Position numbers and translations under genes: made by a program. Shown piece after piece: positions 31,191 to 40,004 of a DNA stretch of 64,000 nucleotides; position 1 is the first letter of the stretch; each line of letters begins with the position of its first letter. Under the pieces are notes generated by a model. The model saw only the letters and a program-made list of their open reading frames with translations. It made no database searches and was not told the DNA's origin. The stretch is from Arthrobacter sp. zg-Y769 (GTDB taxonomy: Bacteria; Actinomycetota; Actinomycetes; Actinomycetales; Micrococcaceae), in NCBI RefSeq assembly GCF_020907405.1, contig NZ_JAJJOE010000009.1, positions 124,001 through 188,000 on the forward strand, read 5' to 3'.

Positions 31191-32279
31191 TCAGCGGGGA
31201 ACGGAGGCTTTGTCATTGGTGTAGAGCACGCCGATCTGCGCGCGCACGGCGTCGAAGATCCGCATGGTTCGAAGCGAGTCCGCCCACGTCATGGTGGGGC
31301 TTTCCACCAGGCCCGCCTGGATGCAGCGGGTCACCTCGCGCAGTTCGTAGGCGTAGCCGTTGCCGACCTGCGGGAAGCGTTCCACCCGGGCCTCCCCGGC
31401 CTGGGGCACGATGGTCAGCTCCACCGGGTTATGCAGGGGAGAGCCGGTGCGCAGCCAGCCCTTGGTGCCGGAAATGACGGCGGTCCGCGGGCAGGAGGAG
31501 ACCAGTGAGGAAGTCAGCTGTGCCAGGGCACCGGAAGCGTAGCCCAGCGTCAACGCGTTCTGCGTGTCCACGCCGTCGGCGTTGATGCTGCCCACCGCGT
31601 GGACCGTCTCCGGGTAGCCAAGTGCCCCCAGGGCAAACGTCAGCGGATAGACGGTCAGGTCCAGCAGTGCTCCGCCGCCCGCCGCCGGGTCCCAGAGCCG
31701 GCTGGCCGGGTCGTAGGGGGCCGGGAAGCCGAGATCGGCCTGCACCCAGTTGATGTCGCCAAGTTCGCCTGAGGCAATCAGTTCCCAGATGCGGTTGATG
31801 CACGGCAGGAAGCGGGTCCAGACCGCCTCCATGAGAAACAGGTCGCGGGACCGGGCCAGTTCGATCAGGTCTTCGGTTTCGCGGGCATTGATGGTCAGGG
31901 ACTTTTCACACAGCACGTGCTTGCCGGCTTCCAGCGCACGCCGGGCAATCCGGTAGTGCTGGGCATGCGGCGAGGCTATGTAGACCACATCAACGTCGGG
32001 GTCGGCAAAAAGCCTGTCATAGCCGGCGACGTCGTCCGCATCGTAGTAGCTGCTGGCGAAGCCGAAACGGGCGGCGAAGTCCTCGGCAGTGGCCTGCCGC
32101 CGTGAGCTGACGGCCTGCAGGACCGCGTCTTCCAGCCGGGCGATGTCCTCAGTGACGCGCTCGGCAATGTTTCCGGTGGCGACTACGCCCCAGCGCAGGG
32201 TCCGGCCCGTGGACTGCACGGGACTTGGAGCTCCCGGCTGGACACAGGGCGGGGTGGGAATATGTTGAACGGCAGTCAT
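31191..32279 (-). CDS. Gfo/Idh/MocA-family oxidoreductase
   Basis: A 362-residue NAD(P)-dependent oxidoreductase. The Rossmann domain begins RWGVVATGNIAERVTED (about residues 28-45) and continues DVDVVYIASPHAQHYRIARRA. The diagnostic AGKHVLCEKSLTINARE carries the catalytic lysine of the E-K motif. The C-terminal domain contains FLMEAVWTRFLPCINRIWEL and GGGALLDLTVYPL, as in dimeric dihydrodiol/xylose dehydrogenase-like members. The substrate is probably a sugar or cyclitol, supported by the neighbouring monosaccharide transporter (inference). A hairpin separates it from the transporter operon, so expression may be independent. Confidence 0.85.
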   Translation of the reverse strand: MTAVQHIPTPPCVQPGAPSPVQSTGRTLRWGVVATGNIAERVTEDIARLEDAVLQAVSSRRQATAEDFAARFGFASSYYDADDVAGYDRLFADPDVDVVYIASPHAQHYRIARRALEAGKHVLCEKSLTINARETEDLIELARSRDLFLMEAVWTRFLPCINRIWELIASGELGDINWVQADLGFPAPYDPASRLWDPAAGGGALLDLTVYPLTFALGALGYPETVHAVGSINADGVDTQNALTLGYASGALAQLTSSLVSSCPRTAVISGTKGWLRTGSPLHNPVELTIVPQAGEARVERFPQVGNGYAYELREVTRCIQAGLVESPTMTWADSLRTMRIFDAVRAQIGVLYTNDKASVPR

Positions 32280-32404
32280 GGTCCTCGTCTTCCGCGTCGT
32301 TGCAGGGAATATCCCTACTCTATGGTTGCCGCAGGCAGTGGCCTAGGGGTGGCCCGGGACTACTTGCGGCACAAAGCCGCCGCAGGCCCGGTCCGCCAGA
32401 TGGA

Positions 32405-32440
32405 ACAGCCCGGGTTTCCGCTTGGGGAAACCCGGGCTGT
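32405..32440. terminator. 15-bp hairpin terminator between the ABC transporter operon and the oxidoreductase gene
   Basis: ACAGCCCGGGTTTCC (32405-32419) pairs perfectly with 32426-32440 around a 6-base loop, 32 bases after the chvE stop. It has no long T run, as is common in high-GC genomes. Confidence 0.7.
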
Positions 32441-32471
32441 GCCGCCCCGAGGGGGCAGTCGATGCGCTGGC

Positions 32472-33554
32472 TTACTTGGTCAGCTTGGAGAGCGTCGGGT
32501 CATTGGCGTAGGCCTCGGCGGCGTTGGCCTTGGTGACGATGACCGGCTCCAGCAGGAAGGCGTCGACAACCTTCTTGCCGTTGTCGTAGCTCTCGTCGTC
32601 GTTGATCTCGACCTCTTCGCCTGCGGCCAGGGCCTTGACCATGTCAATGCTCTGGTTCACCAGGTTGCGGGTGTCCTTGTTAATGGTGGAGTACTGCTTG
32701 CCTTCCATGATCAGCTTCACGGATTCCACCTCGGAGTCCTGGCCGGTGATGACGGGCAGCGGCTTGCCGGCGCTGGTGACCGAGGTCAGCACGGCGCGGG
32801 CCAGGGTGTCGTTGGGGGAGAGGACACCGTCGAGCTCTTCGGTGGCGTAGCTGCCCGAAAGCAGGTTATCCGCGCGCTTCTGGGCTTCCTCGGCTTTCCA
32901 GCCCTTGGTGGTCGCCTGGGCGAATTCGGTCTGGCCCGAGACAACCTTGAGGTTCCCGGCTTCGATTTCCGGCGTCAGCACGCTCATGGCACCGTCGAAG
33001 AACACCTGGGCGTTGGCGTCGTCGGAGGATCCGGCGAACAGCTCGATGTTGTACGGGCCTTCGGGCTTCTTTTCCTTGAGGCCGTCCAGCAGGGCCTGGC
33101 CCTGCAGCTCGCCGACCTTGAAGTTGTCATACGCCACGTAGTAGTCGACGTTTTCGGTGTTGGTCAGCAGGCGGTCATACGCGATGACGGTAATTCCGGC
33201 ATCCTTGGCTTCCTGCAGCTGCGAGCCCAGCTGGCTGCCGTCGATGGCACCCACGATCAGCACCTCGACACCGTTGGTGATCATGGAGCTGATCTGGTTC
33301 TGCTGCTCGGACACGCCGCCGTTGGCGAACTGGACCTGGCCGTCATAGCCGGCTTCCTTCAGGCCGTCCTTGAACAGGGTCTCGGCCAGCACCCAGTTCT
33401 CGGAGGTCTTCTGCGGGAGGGCGACGCCGATGGATGCTCCCTCGTCGAAGCCTTCTTCGGTTCCGGAACCGGATTCTTCTGCACGGCCGCAGGCGGACAG
33501 CGACAGTGCTGCCACAGTTGCCGCGACGGCGAAGGACTTTGCGAATTTACGCAT
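32472..33554 (-). CDS. chvE: Monosaccharide ABC transporter substrate-binding lipoprotein (ChvE type)
   Basis: A 360-residue periplasmic-binding-protein-like lipoprotein with lipobox SLSACG near residue 22. The type I sugar-binding fold is recognisable from IGVALPQKTSENWVLAETLF, the GVEVLIVGAIDGSQLGSQLQ segment, VIAYDRLLTNTENVDYYVAYDN with the hinge, and VITGQDSEVESVKLIMEGKQ. The length and these motifs match ChvE, the component of the GguAB/MmsAB multiple-monosaccharide importer (glucose, galactose, xylose, arabinose). It is the third gene of the mmsA-mmsB-chvE operon, 55 bases after the permease stop, with its own AGAGAA ribosome binding site. Confidence 0.9.
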   Translation of the reverse strand: MRKFAKSFAVAATVAALSLSACGRAEESGSGTEEGFDEGASIGVALPQKTSENWVLAETLFKDGLKEAGYDGQVQFANGGVSEQQNQISSMITNGVEVLIVGAIDGSQLGSQLQEAKDAGITVIAYDRLLTNTENVDYYVAYDNFKVGELQGQALLDGLKEKKPEGPYNIELFAGSSDDANAQVFFDGAMSVLTPEIEAGNLKVVSGQTEFAQATTKGWKAEEAQKRADNLLSGSYATEELDGVLSPNDTLARAVLTSVTSAGKPLPVITGQDSEVESVKLIMEGKQYSTINKDTRNLVNQSIDMVKALAAGEEVEINDDESYDNGKKVVDAFLLEPVIVTKANAAEAYANDPTLSKLTK

Positions 33555-33609
33555 GGTGTTCTCTTTCTTGATTGCGGTGGAGGAAATAAAGCTGAATCAG
33601 TGGAACGGT

Positions 33610-34902
33610 CTAGGCGTCAGTGGAGATGACGGTTTTGGTGCCCGTGGGCATTTCCGGGGTGGCGTCGACGGCGGCAGGGGCCGGCTTCGGCTTGTTGCCG
33701 CCGAAGTTGCGCATCAGGAGGCCGGTGATGGAAGGCTTGCCCTGCGTCTTGTTGTAGACGTCCAGGGCCACGGCCAGCAGCAGGACCAGTCCCTTGATCA
33801 TGGAGGTCAGGTCGGCCCCGACGCCCAGCAGCTGCAGGCCGTTGTTCAGGACGGCCATAACGAGGCCGCCCACGATCGAGCCGACCACGGTGCCGACGCC
33901 GCCGGAAACCGCTGCCCCGCCGATGAAGACTGCCGCAATGGCATCCAGTTCCCAGTTGGTCCCGTCAAACGGTCCGGAGGCAGTGGAACGGCCCACGAAG
34001 ATCATGCCGGCCAGCGCGGCCAGGATGGACATGTTCATCATGACCAGGAAGTTCACCTTCTTGCCCTGCACGCCGGAAAGCTCAGCTGCGTGCCGGTTGC
34101 CGCCCACGGCGTAGACATGGCGGCCGAAGATGGTCTTGTTGGAGACGAAACCGTAGAAGAGGACCAGCGCGCCGAGGATGATGCCCGAGACGGGGAAGGA
34201 CGTGCCCGGCCGGCCGGTGGCGAACAGGTACGTCGCGTAGAGGATTACGGCGCAGAGCAGGCCGATCTTGACGACCGGAACCCATGCAGGCGGGTTGGCG
34301 CTGCCGAGCTTGGCGTTGCGGGCGCGCTTGCGCATTTCGCCGTAGATCACAGCAGCGCACAGGATGAGGCCCAGCAGCAGTGTCAGGTTGTTGTAGCCCG
34401 GGATCGGGCCGCCCTCGGGCAGGTAGCCGGCGCCGATGAACTGGAATTCTGACGGGACAGGCACGGTGTTGGACTTGCCCACCCACTGGTTGGCACCGCG
34501 GAAGATCAGCATGCCGGCCAGCGTCACGATAAACGCGGGTATGCCGATGTAGGCGACCCAGAAGCCCTGCCAGGCGCCGATGGCGGCTCCCACGACCAGG
34601 CCCAGCACGATGCCCATGTACCAGGGCAGGCCCCAGTCACGCATGGCCATGGCGACGACGATGCCCGCGAACGCGGCGACGGAGCCCACGGAGAGGTCGA
34701 TGTGTCCGGCGATGATCACGAAGACCATGCCCACGGCCAGGATCAGGATGTAGGAGTTGCCGTTGAACAGGTTGATCATGTTCGTTGACGTCAGGGTCTT
34801 GCCCCCGGTGAGGACCTGGAACAGGCCAACCAGGATGGCCAGGGCGAAGATCATCCCGAACTGGCGGCCGTTGCCGCCCAGGAGTTGCTTGATGGCGTTC
34901 AT
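33610..34902 (-). CDS. mmsB: Monosaccharide ABC transporter permease (MmsB/GguB type)
   Basis: A 430-residue permease of the branched-chain/ribose (BPD-2) family with about ten membrane segments. Landmarks are [20 protein letters not shown], the following DLSVGSVAA motif, [22 protein letters not shown] and [21 protein letters not shown] near the C-terminus. A cytoplasmic loop of about 45 residues with [10 protein letters not shown] between segments is typical of the MmsB branch and makes it longer than RbsC (about 320). The ATG at 34902 overlaps the mmsA stop (ATGA). The C-terminal tail is hydrophilic and ends KTVISTDA. Confidence 0.92.
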   Translation of the reverse strand: MNAIKQLLGGNGRQFGMIFALAILVGLFQVLTGGKTLTSTNMINLFNGNSYILILAVGMVFVIIAGHIDLSVGSVAAFAGIVVAMAMRDWGLPWYMGIVLGLVVGAAIGAWQGFWVAYIGIPAFIVTLAGMLIFRGANQWVGKSNTVPVPSEFQFIGAGYLPEGGPIPGYNNLTLLLGLILCAAVIYGEMRKRARNAKLGSANPPAWVPVVKIGLLCAVILYATYLFATGRPGTSFPVSGIILGALVLFYGFVSNKTIFGRHVYAVGGNRHAAELSGVQGKKVNFLVMMNMSILAALAGMIFVGRSTASGPFDGTNWELDAIAAVFIGGAAVSGGVGTVVGSIVGGLVMAVLNNGLQLLGVGADLTSMIKGLVLLLAVALDVYNKTQGKPSITGLLMRNFGGNKPKPAPAAVDATPEMPTGTKTVISTDA

Positions 34903-36470
34903 GAAAGTGTTCCTTGAGTGGCGTAGTCGGCGGGCTTCCGGGCGGGGGAGGTCATGAGCCTCATGAGGGTCTCCTGGTTGGCTTCCGCCTTGGAAACCTC
35001 GCCGGTGACCGCCCCTTCGAAGATGGTGTAGATGCGGTCCGAGAGGCCCAGGAGCTCGGGGAGCTCCGAAGAGATCACGATGACTCCCTTGCCCTGGTTC
35101 GCGAGCTGCTGGATGATTCCGTAGATCTCGTACTTGGCGCCCACATCGATGCCGCGGGTGGGTTCGTCCAGGATCAGCAGGTCCGGGTCGGTGAACATCC
35201 ACTTGGCCAGGACAACCTTCTGCTGGTTGCCGCCGGAGAGCTTGGAGACGCCTTCGTCAACGGTGGGTGCCTTGGTGCGCAGGCTCCTGCGGTATTCCTC
35301 CGCATGGCGGAACTCGGCGTCCTTGTCGACAACCAGGCCGTTGGTGATCTTCTTCAGGTCCGCCGAGACCGTGGTGGCCTTGATGTCATCCAGGAGATTC
35401 AGGCCCAAGGTCTTTCGGTCCTCCGTGACGTAGGCCAGGCCGTGGCGAATCGCGGAGTGCACCGTCTTGAGGGTGATCTCCTCGCCGTCCTTGATGATCT
35501 GGCCGGAAATGAAGTTTCCGTAGGAGCGGCCGAAGATTGAACGGGCCAGCTCGGTGCGTCCGGCTCCCATAAGGCCGGCGAATCCGACGATTTCCCCGCG
35601 GCGGACGTGGAAGTCGGATCCCTTGCAGACCAGGCGGTCCGCGACGGTCGGATGGCCTACGGTCCAGCCCCGGACCTCGAAGAACGTTTCGCCGATCTGC
35701 GGGGTGTGGTCCGGGAACCGGGACTCAAGGGAACGTCCCACCATGCCGCGGATGATGCGGTCTTCGTCGGCGCCCTCGGCGGCGACGTCGATGGTTTCGA
35801 CGGAGCGGCCGTCACGGATGATGGTGATGGAGTCCGCAATCTGCTCGATTTCGTTGAGCTTGTGCGAAATCATGATGCAGGAGATGCCCTTGTCCCTCAG
35901 CCCGGACATCAAATCCAGCAGGTGCTGGGAATCGGTCTCGTTGAGGGCCGCAGTGGGCTCGTCGAGGATCAGCAGCTGCACGCTTTTGTTCAGCGCCTTT
36001 GCGATTTCCACCAGCTGCTGCTTGCCCACGCCCAGGTCCTTGATGGGGGTGGTGGGGTCTTCCTTGAGTCCCACCCGCTCCATCAGGTCCAGGGTGTCGA
36101 AGTTGACCTTGTCCCAGTTGATGACGCCGAACCGGGTGGGCTCATTGCCGAGGAAGATGTTTTCGGCAATGGACAGCTCCGGAATCAGCGCCAGTTCCTG
36201 GTGGATGATGACGATTCCCGCGGCTTCGCTGGACCGGATATCCCGGAACTGTACGGGGTTGCCCCGGAAGATGATTTCGCCGGTGTAGGTGCCGTGGGGA
36301 TACACCCCGGAAAGGACCTTCATGAGGGTGGATTTTCCGGCACCGTTCTCGCCGCAGATGGCGTGGATTTCGCCGGCCCGAACGTTCAGTGCGACGTCCG
36401 CAAGTGCCTTGACTCCCGGGAATTCCTTGGTGATGGAGTGCATTTCGAGAATGTTGGGACTAGCCGACAT
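34899..36470 (-). CDS. mmsA: Monosaccharide ABC transporter ATP-binding protein (MmsA/GguA, two NBDs)
   Basis: A 523-residue tandem ATPase. The first domain has Walker [10 protein letters not shown] (about residue 40), [17 protein letters not shown], a [15 protein letters not shown] signature and Walker [12 protein letters not shown]. The second has [12 protein letters not shown] in place of Walker A (degenerate, as usual in RbsA/MmsA), [14 protein letters not shown] and [14 protein letters not shown]. The ATG at 36470 is preferred since AGGG lies 9 bases upstream; ATG 36476 is only 3 bases from it. It is the first gene of the importer operon and divergent in function but co-oriented with the upstream ROK regulator gene. 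Confidence 0.93.
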   Translation of the reverse strand: MSASPNILEMHSITKEFPGVKALADVALNVRAGEIHAICGENGAGKSTLMKVLSGVYPHGTYTGEIIFRGNPVQFRDIRSSEAAGIVIIHQELALIPELSIAENIFLGNEPTRFGVINWDKVNFDTLDLMERVGLKEDPTTPIKDLGVGKQQLVEIAKALNKSVQLLILDEPTAALNETDSQHLLDLMSGLRDKGISCIMISHKLNEIEQIADSITIIRDGRSVETIDVAAEGADEDRIIRGMVGRSLESRFPDHTPQIGETFFEVRGWTVGHPTVADRLVCKGSDFHVRRGEIVGFAGLMGAGRTELARSIFGRSYGNFISGQIIKDGEEITLKTVHSAIRHGLAYVTEDRKTLGLNLLDDIKATTVSADLKKITNGLVVDKDAEFRHAEEYRRSLRTKAPTVDEGVSKLSGGNQQKVVLAKWMFTDPDLLILDEPTRGIDVGAKYEIYGIIQQLANQGKGVIVISSELPELLGLSDRIYTIFEGAVTGEVSKAEANQETLMRLMTSPARKPADYATQGTLS

Positions 36471-36479
36471 GCGCATTGT

Positions 36480-36498
36480 CCCTGCCGTCGTGGCAGGG
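36480..36498 (-). promoter_or_regulatory. Hairpin overlapping the mmsA ribosome binding site
   Basis: CCCTGCC and GGCAGGG (36480-36486 with 36492-36498) form a perfect 7-bp stem with a 5-base loop. On the transcript the GGCAGGG arm is the ribosome binding site of mmsA, so pairing would hide it. Confidence 0.35.
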
Positions 36499-36602
36499 TG
36501 CGCGCCGCGCGCCTACTGCCGGAGCTGCTATTGCTGCTCGCATGAGTGCCTCCGTGTGACCTCTTTGTCGTGATATGGCCCACAAGGTGAGCCGATAACG
36601 AA

Positions 36603-36631
36603 GTTAACAGGGTCACATGCGCTGCCGTCAA
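36603..36631 (-). promoter_or_regulatory. Promoter of the mmsA-mmsB-chvE operon
   Basis: On the minus strand TTGACG (36626-36631), 17 bases, then GTTAAC (36603-36608). The -10 is itself a palindrome. An inverted repeat TCAAG-A-CTTGA overlaps the -35, a plausible contact site for the ROK regulator encoded next door. Confidence 0.5.
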
Positions 36632-36695
36632 GTCTTGAACGCATGAGCCCGGATTTGTGGGAAGTTTTCGTCGCCCGGGTGGGCCGGGCCGGAGG

Positions 36696-37910
36696 CTAGG
36701 CCGCTGCGGCGCCCTGTTCCTGGAGAACCAATGCTGCGGCACCCAGGGCCTCGGCCCGGTCCCCGAGGGAGGACATCAGCACGGTGGAGGTTTCGCCCAC
36801 GAGGGGGACGGCGTGCCGGAGCAGGCCGCGGCGGATCGGGTCCAGGAAGGTGTCGCCGAGATCGGTGAGCGATCCGCCGATAATGATGAGTTCGGGGTTC
36901 AGTGTGTTCGCGAGATTGGCGGCCGCCCGCCCTACCGCAGCCCCGGCGTCGTCAATGACGCGCAGGGTGGCCGGATCCTTCGCGGCGGCCCGCGAAAGAA
37001 TGTCCGCGGTGCTGACGGTGCTGCCGGAGGCTCGGCTGAGCAGTTCGATCATGATCGACGTCGAGGCAATGGTTTCCAGGCAGCCCCGGTTCCCGCAGCG
37101 GCAGATCAGTCCCTGGTCGAAGATGGTGGCGTGGCCGATTTCCCCGGTGATGCCGACATTTCCGTAATAGAGCGAACCGTTGATGACCAGCCCCGCGCCA
37201 ATGCCGGAGGCGACCTTGATGAAGATCAGGTTCTCGCTGCAGCCGTGCGGTCCCCAGGTCACTTCGGCCAGCGCACCGAGGTTGGCGTCATTGTCGATGT
37301 ACACGGGGACGCCCAGCCGTTCGGCGAGGTCTTCGCGCATGTTGATTCCCACCCACTCCGGCAGGATTGCCCCCTGGACCACCGTGCCGGTGCGCCGGTC
37401 AATGGGCCCGGGGATGCCGACGCCGGCCCCCAGGACCGCACTGCGGTCCACCCCCTGCCGGCGGAGCAGTTTAGCCAGCAGGGACGCGGCGGCATCCATC
37501 CCTTCCGCGGCGGAGTGGCCCAGCGGCAGCAGCACGGACTCCTCCTGCAGGATCCGGTGGCCGAGCGAGGCCAGGACCACCCTGACATGCCGGCGTCCGA
37601 TGTCGATGCCCGCGGCCACGGCTCCGGATTCGTTGAGCTGCACGGAAAGTGCCCGGCGCCCGGAGCTGGTGGTGGGCTCGGTGACCACCAGTCGGCTCTC
37701 ATGCATAACCCGCACGATATTGGAGACGGTGGCCCGGGACAGGCCCGTCTGGCGGGAAAGTTCCGCCTGCGTCAGTGGTCCGGAGGCCAGCAGGGCCTCG
37801 GTGATCCGCTGCCTGTTGCGTTCGCGGAGGGCGCTCTGGGAGCCCGGCTTGGGGGTGGCGGTTCCCGGTGAGCGGGCTGTCCTCAACATCGAGGAAGGAT
37901 CGGCTGGCAT
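36696..37910 (-). CDS. ROK-family transcriptional regulator of sugar uptake
   Basis: A 404-residue NagC/XylR-type repressor. The N-terminal winged helix (residues about 35-95) contains ITEALLASGPLTQAELSRQT and GLSRATVSNIVRVMHES. The ROK sugar-binding/kinase-like domain has GIDIGRRHVRVVLA, GVGIPGPIDRRTG, IDNDANLGALAEVTWGP and the zinc motif CRCGNRGCLE, then IIIGGSLTDLGD. It lies directly upstream of mmsA, so control of the monosaccharide importer is the natural reading. Its promoter has -35 TTGACT, 17 bases, -10 CACTCT and the ATG 6 bases later. A perfect inverted repeat sits on the -35, suggesting autorepression. Confidence 0.88.
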   Translation of the reverse strand: MPADPSSMLRTARSPGTATPKPGSQSALRERNRQRITEALLASGPLTQAELSRQTGLSRATVSNIVRVMHESRLVVTEPTTSSGRRALSVQLNESGAVAAGIDIGRRHVRVVLASLGHRILQEESVLLPLGHSAAEGMDAAASLLAKLLRRQGVDRSAVLGAGVGIPGPIDRRTGTVVQGAILPEWVGINMREDLAERLGVPVYIDNDANLGALAEVTWGPHGCSENLIFIKVASGIGAGLVINGSLYYGNVGITGEIGHATIFDQGLICRCGNRGCLETIASTSIMIELLSRASGSTVSTADILSRAAAKDPATLRVIDDAGAAVGRAAANLANTLNPELIIIGGSLTDLGDTFLDPIRRGLLRHAVPLVGETSTVLMSSLGDRAEALGAAALVLQEQGAAAA

Positions 37911-37916
37911 TAGTTC

Positions 37917-37952
37917 AGAGTGCTACATGTCACTTCTGCAGTCAAGAAGTGA
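37917..37952 (-). promoter_or_regulatory. Promoter and palindromic operator of the ROK regulator gene
   Basis: -35 TTGACT (37940-37945), 17-base spacer, -10 CACTCT (37917-37922), then 6 bases to the ATG. The palindrome TCACTTCT-N7-AGAAGTGA (37930-37952) covers the -35 and part of the spacer, the usual position for a repressor site. Confidence 0.6.
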
Positions 37953-37960
37953 ACACAAGG

Positions 37961-38488
37961 CTAGGACTGCGCCGCAACGGCCGATCGGTGGTCAGCAGCC
38001 GTCCGGCGGTAGTTTTCCGCGTTTGCCCGTACCCCGGCGAACTCCTCATCGGTGAGGGTCCGCCGGACCTTGGCGGGCATGCCGGCCACCAGCGAGCGGG
38101 GCGGCACCACCGTACCTTCAAGGACGAGGGCGCCGGCGGCCACCAGGGAACCGGCCCCTATGACGGCACCGTTCATAATTGTGGCGCTCATGCCGATCAG
38201 GCAGTCGTCTTCTACGGTGCAGCCGTGGACTACGGCGTTGTGGCCCACGCTTACCCGTTCGCCCACAGACGTCGGGAAACCGGGATCCGCGTGCAGGACC
38301 ACATTGTCCTGGAGGTTGGTTCCGGCGCCGACGCGGATGCTGTTGGAATCGCCGCGCACGCAGACGCCGTAAAAGGCGCTGGAATCCGCTGCCATCGTGA
38401 CGTCGCCGATCAGTGATGCCGTGGGTGCAAGGAAAACGCTGGGGTCAACGGCCGGAGTCTTGCCCCGGAGTTCAATGATGTGTGCCAT
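37961..38488 (-). CDS. Gamma-class carbonic anhydrase-family protein
   Basis: A 175-residue left-handed beta-helix (hexapeptide-repeat) protein. The repeats run through DSSAFYGVCVRGDSNSIRVG, LQDNVVLHADPG, VSVGHNAVVHGCTVEDDCLIG and AGSLVAAGALVLEGTVVPP. The three histidine positions of the zinc site (HAD, GHNAVVHG) are kept. It ends with AGMPAKVRRTLTDEE, typical of the YrdA/PaaY/CaiE group. Members hydrate CO2 or act on CoA thioesters; activity is not predictable. The ATG at 38488 follows TACGCT by 7 bases and lacks a ribosome binding site, so it is probably leaderless. Confidence 0.88.
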   Translation of the reverse strand: MAHIIELRGKTPAVDPSVFLAPTASLIGDVTMAADSSAFYGVCVRGDSNSIRVGAGTNLQDNVVLHADPGFPTSVGERVSVGHNAVVHGCTVEDDCLIGMSATIMNGAVIGAGSLVAAGALVLEGTVVPPRSLVAGMPAKVRRTLTDEEFAGVRANAENYRRTAADHRSAVAAQS

Positions 38489-38495
38489 GCCACCC

Positions 38496-38501
38496 AGCGT
38501 A
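38496..38501 (-). promoter_or_regulatory. -10 hexamer of a leaderless transcript (gamma-carbonic anhydrase)
   Basis: TACGCT followed by GGGTGGC and the ATG at 38488. The same hexamer is used at two other leaderless minus-strand genes in the window. Confidence 0.5.
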
Positions 38502-38547
38502 GCGCCGCGGGGCCGGCGGTCAGCGGAAGACCGTTGGGGACACCGGC

Positions 38548-39423
38548 CTAGTTGAAGACGATGGTCCGCCGGCCGTCCAGCAGCACGCGGTGTTCGGCAT
38601 GCCACTGCACCGCCTTGGACAGTGCCCGGCCCTCGACGTCGCTGCCCAGTGCCGCCAACTGTGCGGCCGACCGGGCGTGGTCCACCCGGATGACTTCCTG
38701 CTCGATGATGGGACCCTCGTCAAGATCCGACGTCACGTAATGCGCCGTGGCCCCGATCAGCTTCACACCGCGGGCATGCGCCTGGTGGTACGGCCTGGCT
38801 CCCTTGAAGGACGGCAGGAAGGAATGGTGGATGTTGATCGCCCGTCCGGACAGGTCGCGGCAGAGGTCGTTGCTCAGGATCTGCATGTAGCGGGCAAGGA
38901 CCACCAGTTCGATGTCCAGCTCGGCCATCAGGGCACGCAGCCGGTCCTCGGCCTGGTGCTTCGTGTCCGGGGTGACGGGAACATGGTGGAACGGCACGCC
39001 GTAGAAGTCCGCGAGGGACTCCAGCTCACGGTGGTTGGAAACGATGGCCGGGATCTCGATCGGCAGCGTTCCGGCACGCTGCTGGAAGAGCAGGTCATTG
39101 AGGCAGTGGCCGGACTTCGACGCCATGATCAGGGTGCGGGTCCGCCGGCCGGCGCGGTGCAGCTCCCAGACCATGCCGAACGCGTCCGCCGTTGCAGTGA
39201 GTTCCGCGTGGACCTGCTCGTAGGAACGCGGGGAAGTGAAGTCCACGCGCATAAAGAAGGAGCCGGTCTCCCGGCTGCCGAACTGTGCCGACTCGGTAAT
39301 GTTGCCTTCGGCCGCCACCAGGGAAGCGCTGACGGCATGGACAATGCCGGGGCGGTCCGGGCAGGACAGTGTCAGGGTGAAGGCATCGCCGGCGGCGGGG
39401 GTGGCGGGAGTCGAAAAGGTCAC
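38548..39423 (-). CDS. purU: Formyltetrahydrofolate deformylase
   Basis: A 291-residue enzyme that hydrolyses 10-formyl-THF to formate and THF, balancing the one-carbon pool. The N-terminal ACT domain (about residues 15-90) starts FTLTLSCPDRPGIVHAVSAS. The catalytic domain is PurN-like: LIMASKSGHCLNDLLFQ, NHRELESLADFYGVPFHHV, VVLARYMQILSNDLC, and the active-site INIHHSFLPSFKGARPYHQA followed by IGATAHYVTSDLDEGPIIEQ with the catalytic Asp. The GTG start at 39423 is 6 bases from TAACCT. A GGAGG abuts the GTG too closely to act normally, so leaderless translation is likely. Confidence 0.95.
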   Translation of the reverse strand: MTFSTPATPAAGDAFTLTLSCPDRPGIVHAVSASLVAAEGNITESAQFGSRETGSFFMRVDFTSPRSYEQVHAELTATADAFGMVWELHRAGRRTRTLIMASKSGHCLNDLLFQQRAGTLPIEIPAIVSNHRELESLADFYGVPFHHVPVTPDTKHQAEDRLRALMAELDIELVVLARYMQILSNDLCRDLSGRAINIHHSFLPSFKGARPYHQAHARGVKLIGATAHYVTSDLDEGPIIEQEVIRVDHARSAAQLAALGSDVEGRALSKAVQWHAEHRVLLDGRRTIVFN

Positions 39424-39429
39424 CCTCCT

Positions 39430-39461
39430 AGGTTACCGGTTTCACTGCCCTGACCTAGGGT
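39430..39461. promoter_or_regulatory. Divergent leaderless promoters: purU (-) and GNAT gene (+)
   Basis: TAACCT on the minus strand (39430-39435) and TAGGGT on the plus strand (39456-39461) each lie 6 bases from their start codons (39423, 39468). The whole intergenic space is 44 bp, so each -35 region falls on the other gene's -10. Confidence 0.5.
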
Positions 39462-39467
39462 GGGCAC

Positions 39468-40004
39468 ATGGATGTGATGTTCCTGCCTTTTTCCGACAAG
39501 GACGAAGGTGAGCTCGTACGTTTCCTCACCACCAACAGCTTTCCGTACCACCGGATCAAGGCACCGTCCGAGGGCCTGGTGCGGCGCCTCCTGATCGAGG
39601 GGCGGTTCGACGGCGACGGCGTGAGTACCTTCTGGGTGTTCGGCGACAACCAGCGCATGGGCCTGGTCATCCTGGAGGAACTGGGCAGCCGCACTCCGGT
39701 GCTGGACCTGCGCCTGGTGGAGAAGTTCCGCGGCCGGGGCAACGGAGTGCCGGTGCTGAAATCGCTGACCGGCAAGGTCTTCGGCGAATACCCCGAGGCG
39801 CACCGCTTCGCCGGCCGTACCCGCGCGGACAACATTGCCATGCGCAAGACCCTGCTGCGTTCGGGCTTCCTGAAGGAGGCGCACTTCCGGGAGGACTGGC
39901 CGCTGGATGACGGGCGCCGGGTGGCCACGGTGGTTTATGCCATCCTGCGCCGCGACTGGGAGCAGGGAACGGTTACTGCCGTCGAGTGCGAAGATCTCCG
40001 GTAG
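39468..40004 (+). CDS. GNAT-family N-acetyltransferase
   Basis: A 178-residue GCN5-type acetyltransferase. The central acetyl-CoA-binding region is recognisable: VFGDNQRMGLVILEELG, then LDLRLVEKFRGRGNGVPVLKSL with the R/Q-G-x-G-N-type loop, and GRTRADNIAMRKTLLRSGFLKEA near the end. This is the RimJ/RimL-like layout. The acceptor is unknown. The start ATG is directly behind a -10 hexamer. The 3' end overlaps the convergent FAD oxidoreductase gene by 32 bases, which is unusual but both reading frames are well supported. Confidence 0.85.
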   Translation: MDVMFLPFSDKDEGELVRFLTTNSFPYHRIKAPSEGLVRRLLIEGRFDGDGVSTFWVFGDNQRMGLVILEELGSRTPVLDLRLVEKFRGRGNGVPVLKSLTGKVFGEYPEAHRFAGRTRADNIAMRKTLLRSGFLKEAHFREDWPLDDGRRVATVVYAILRRDWEQGTVTAVECEDLR

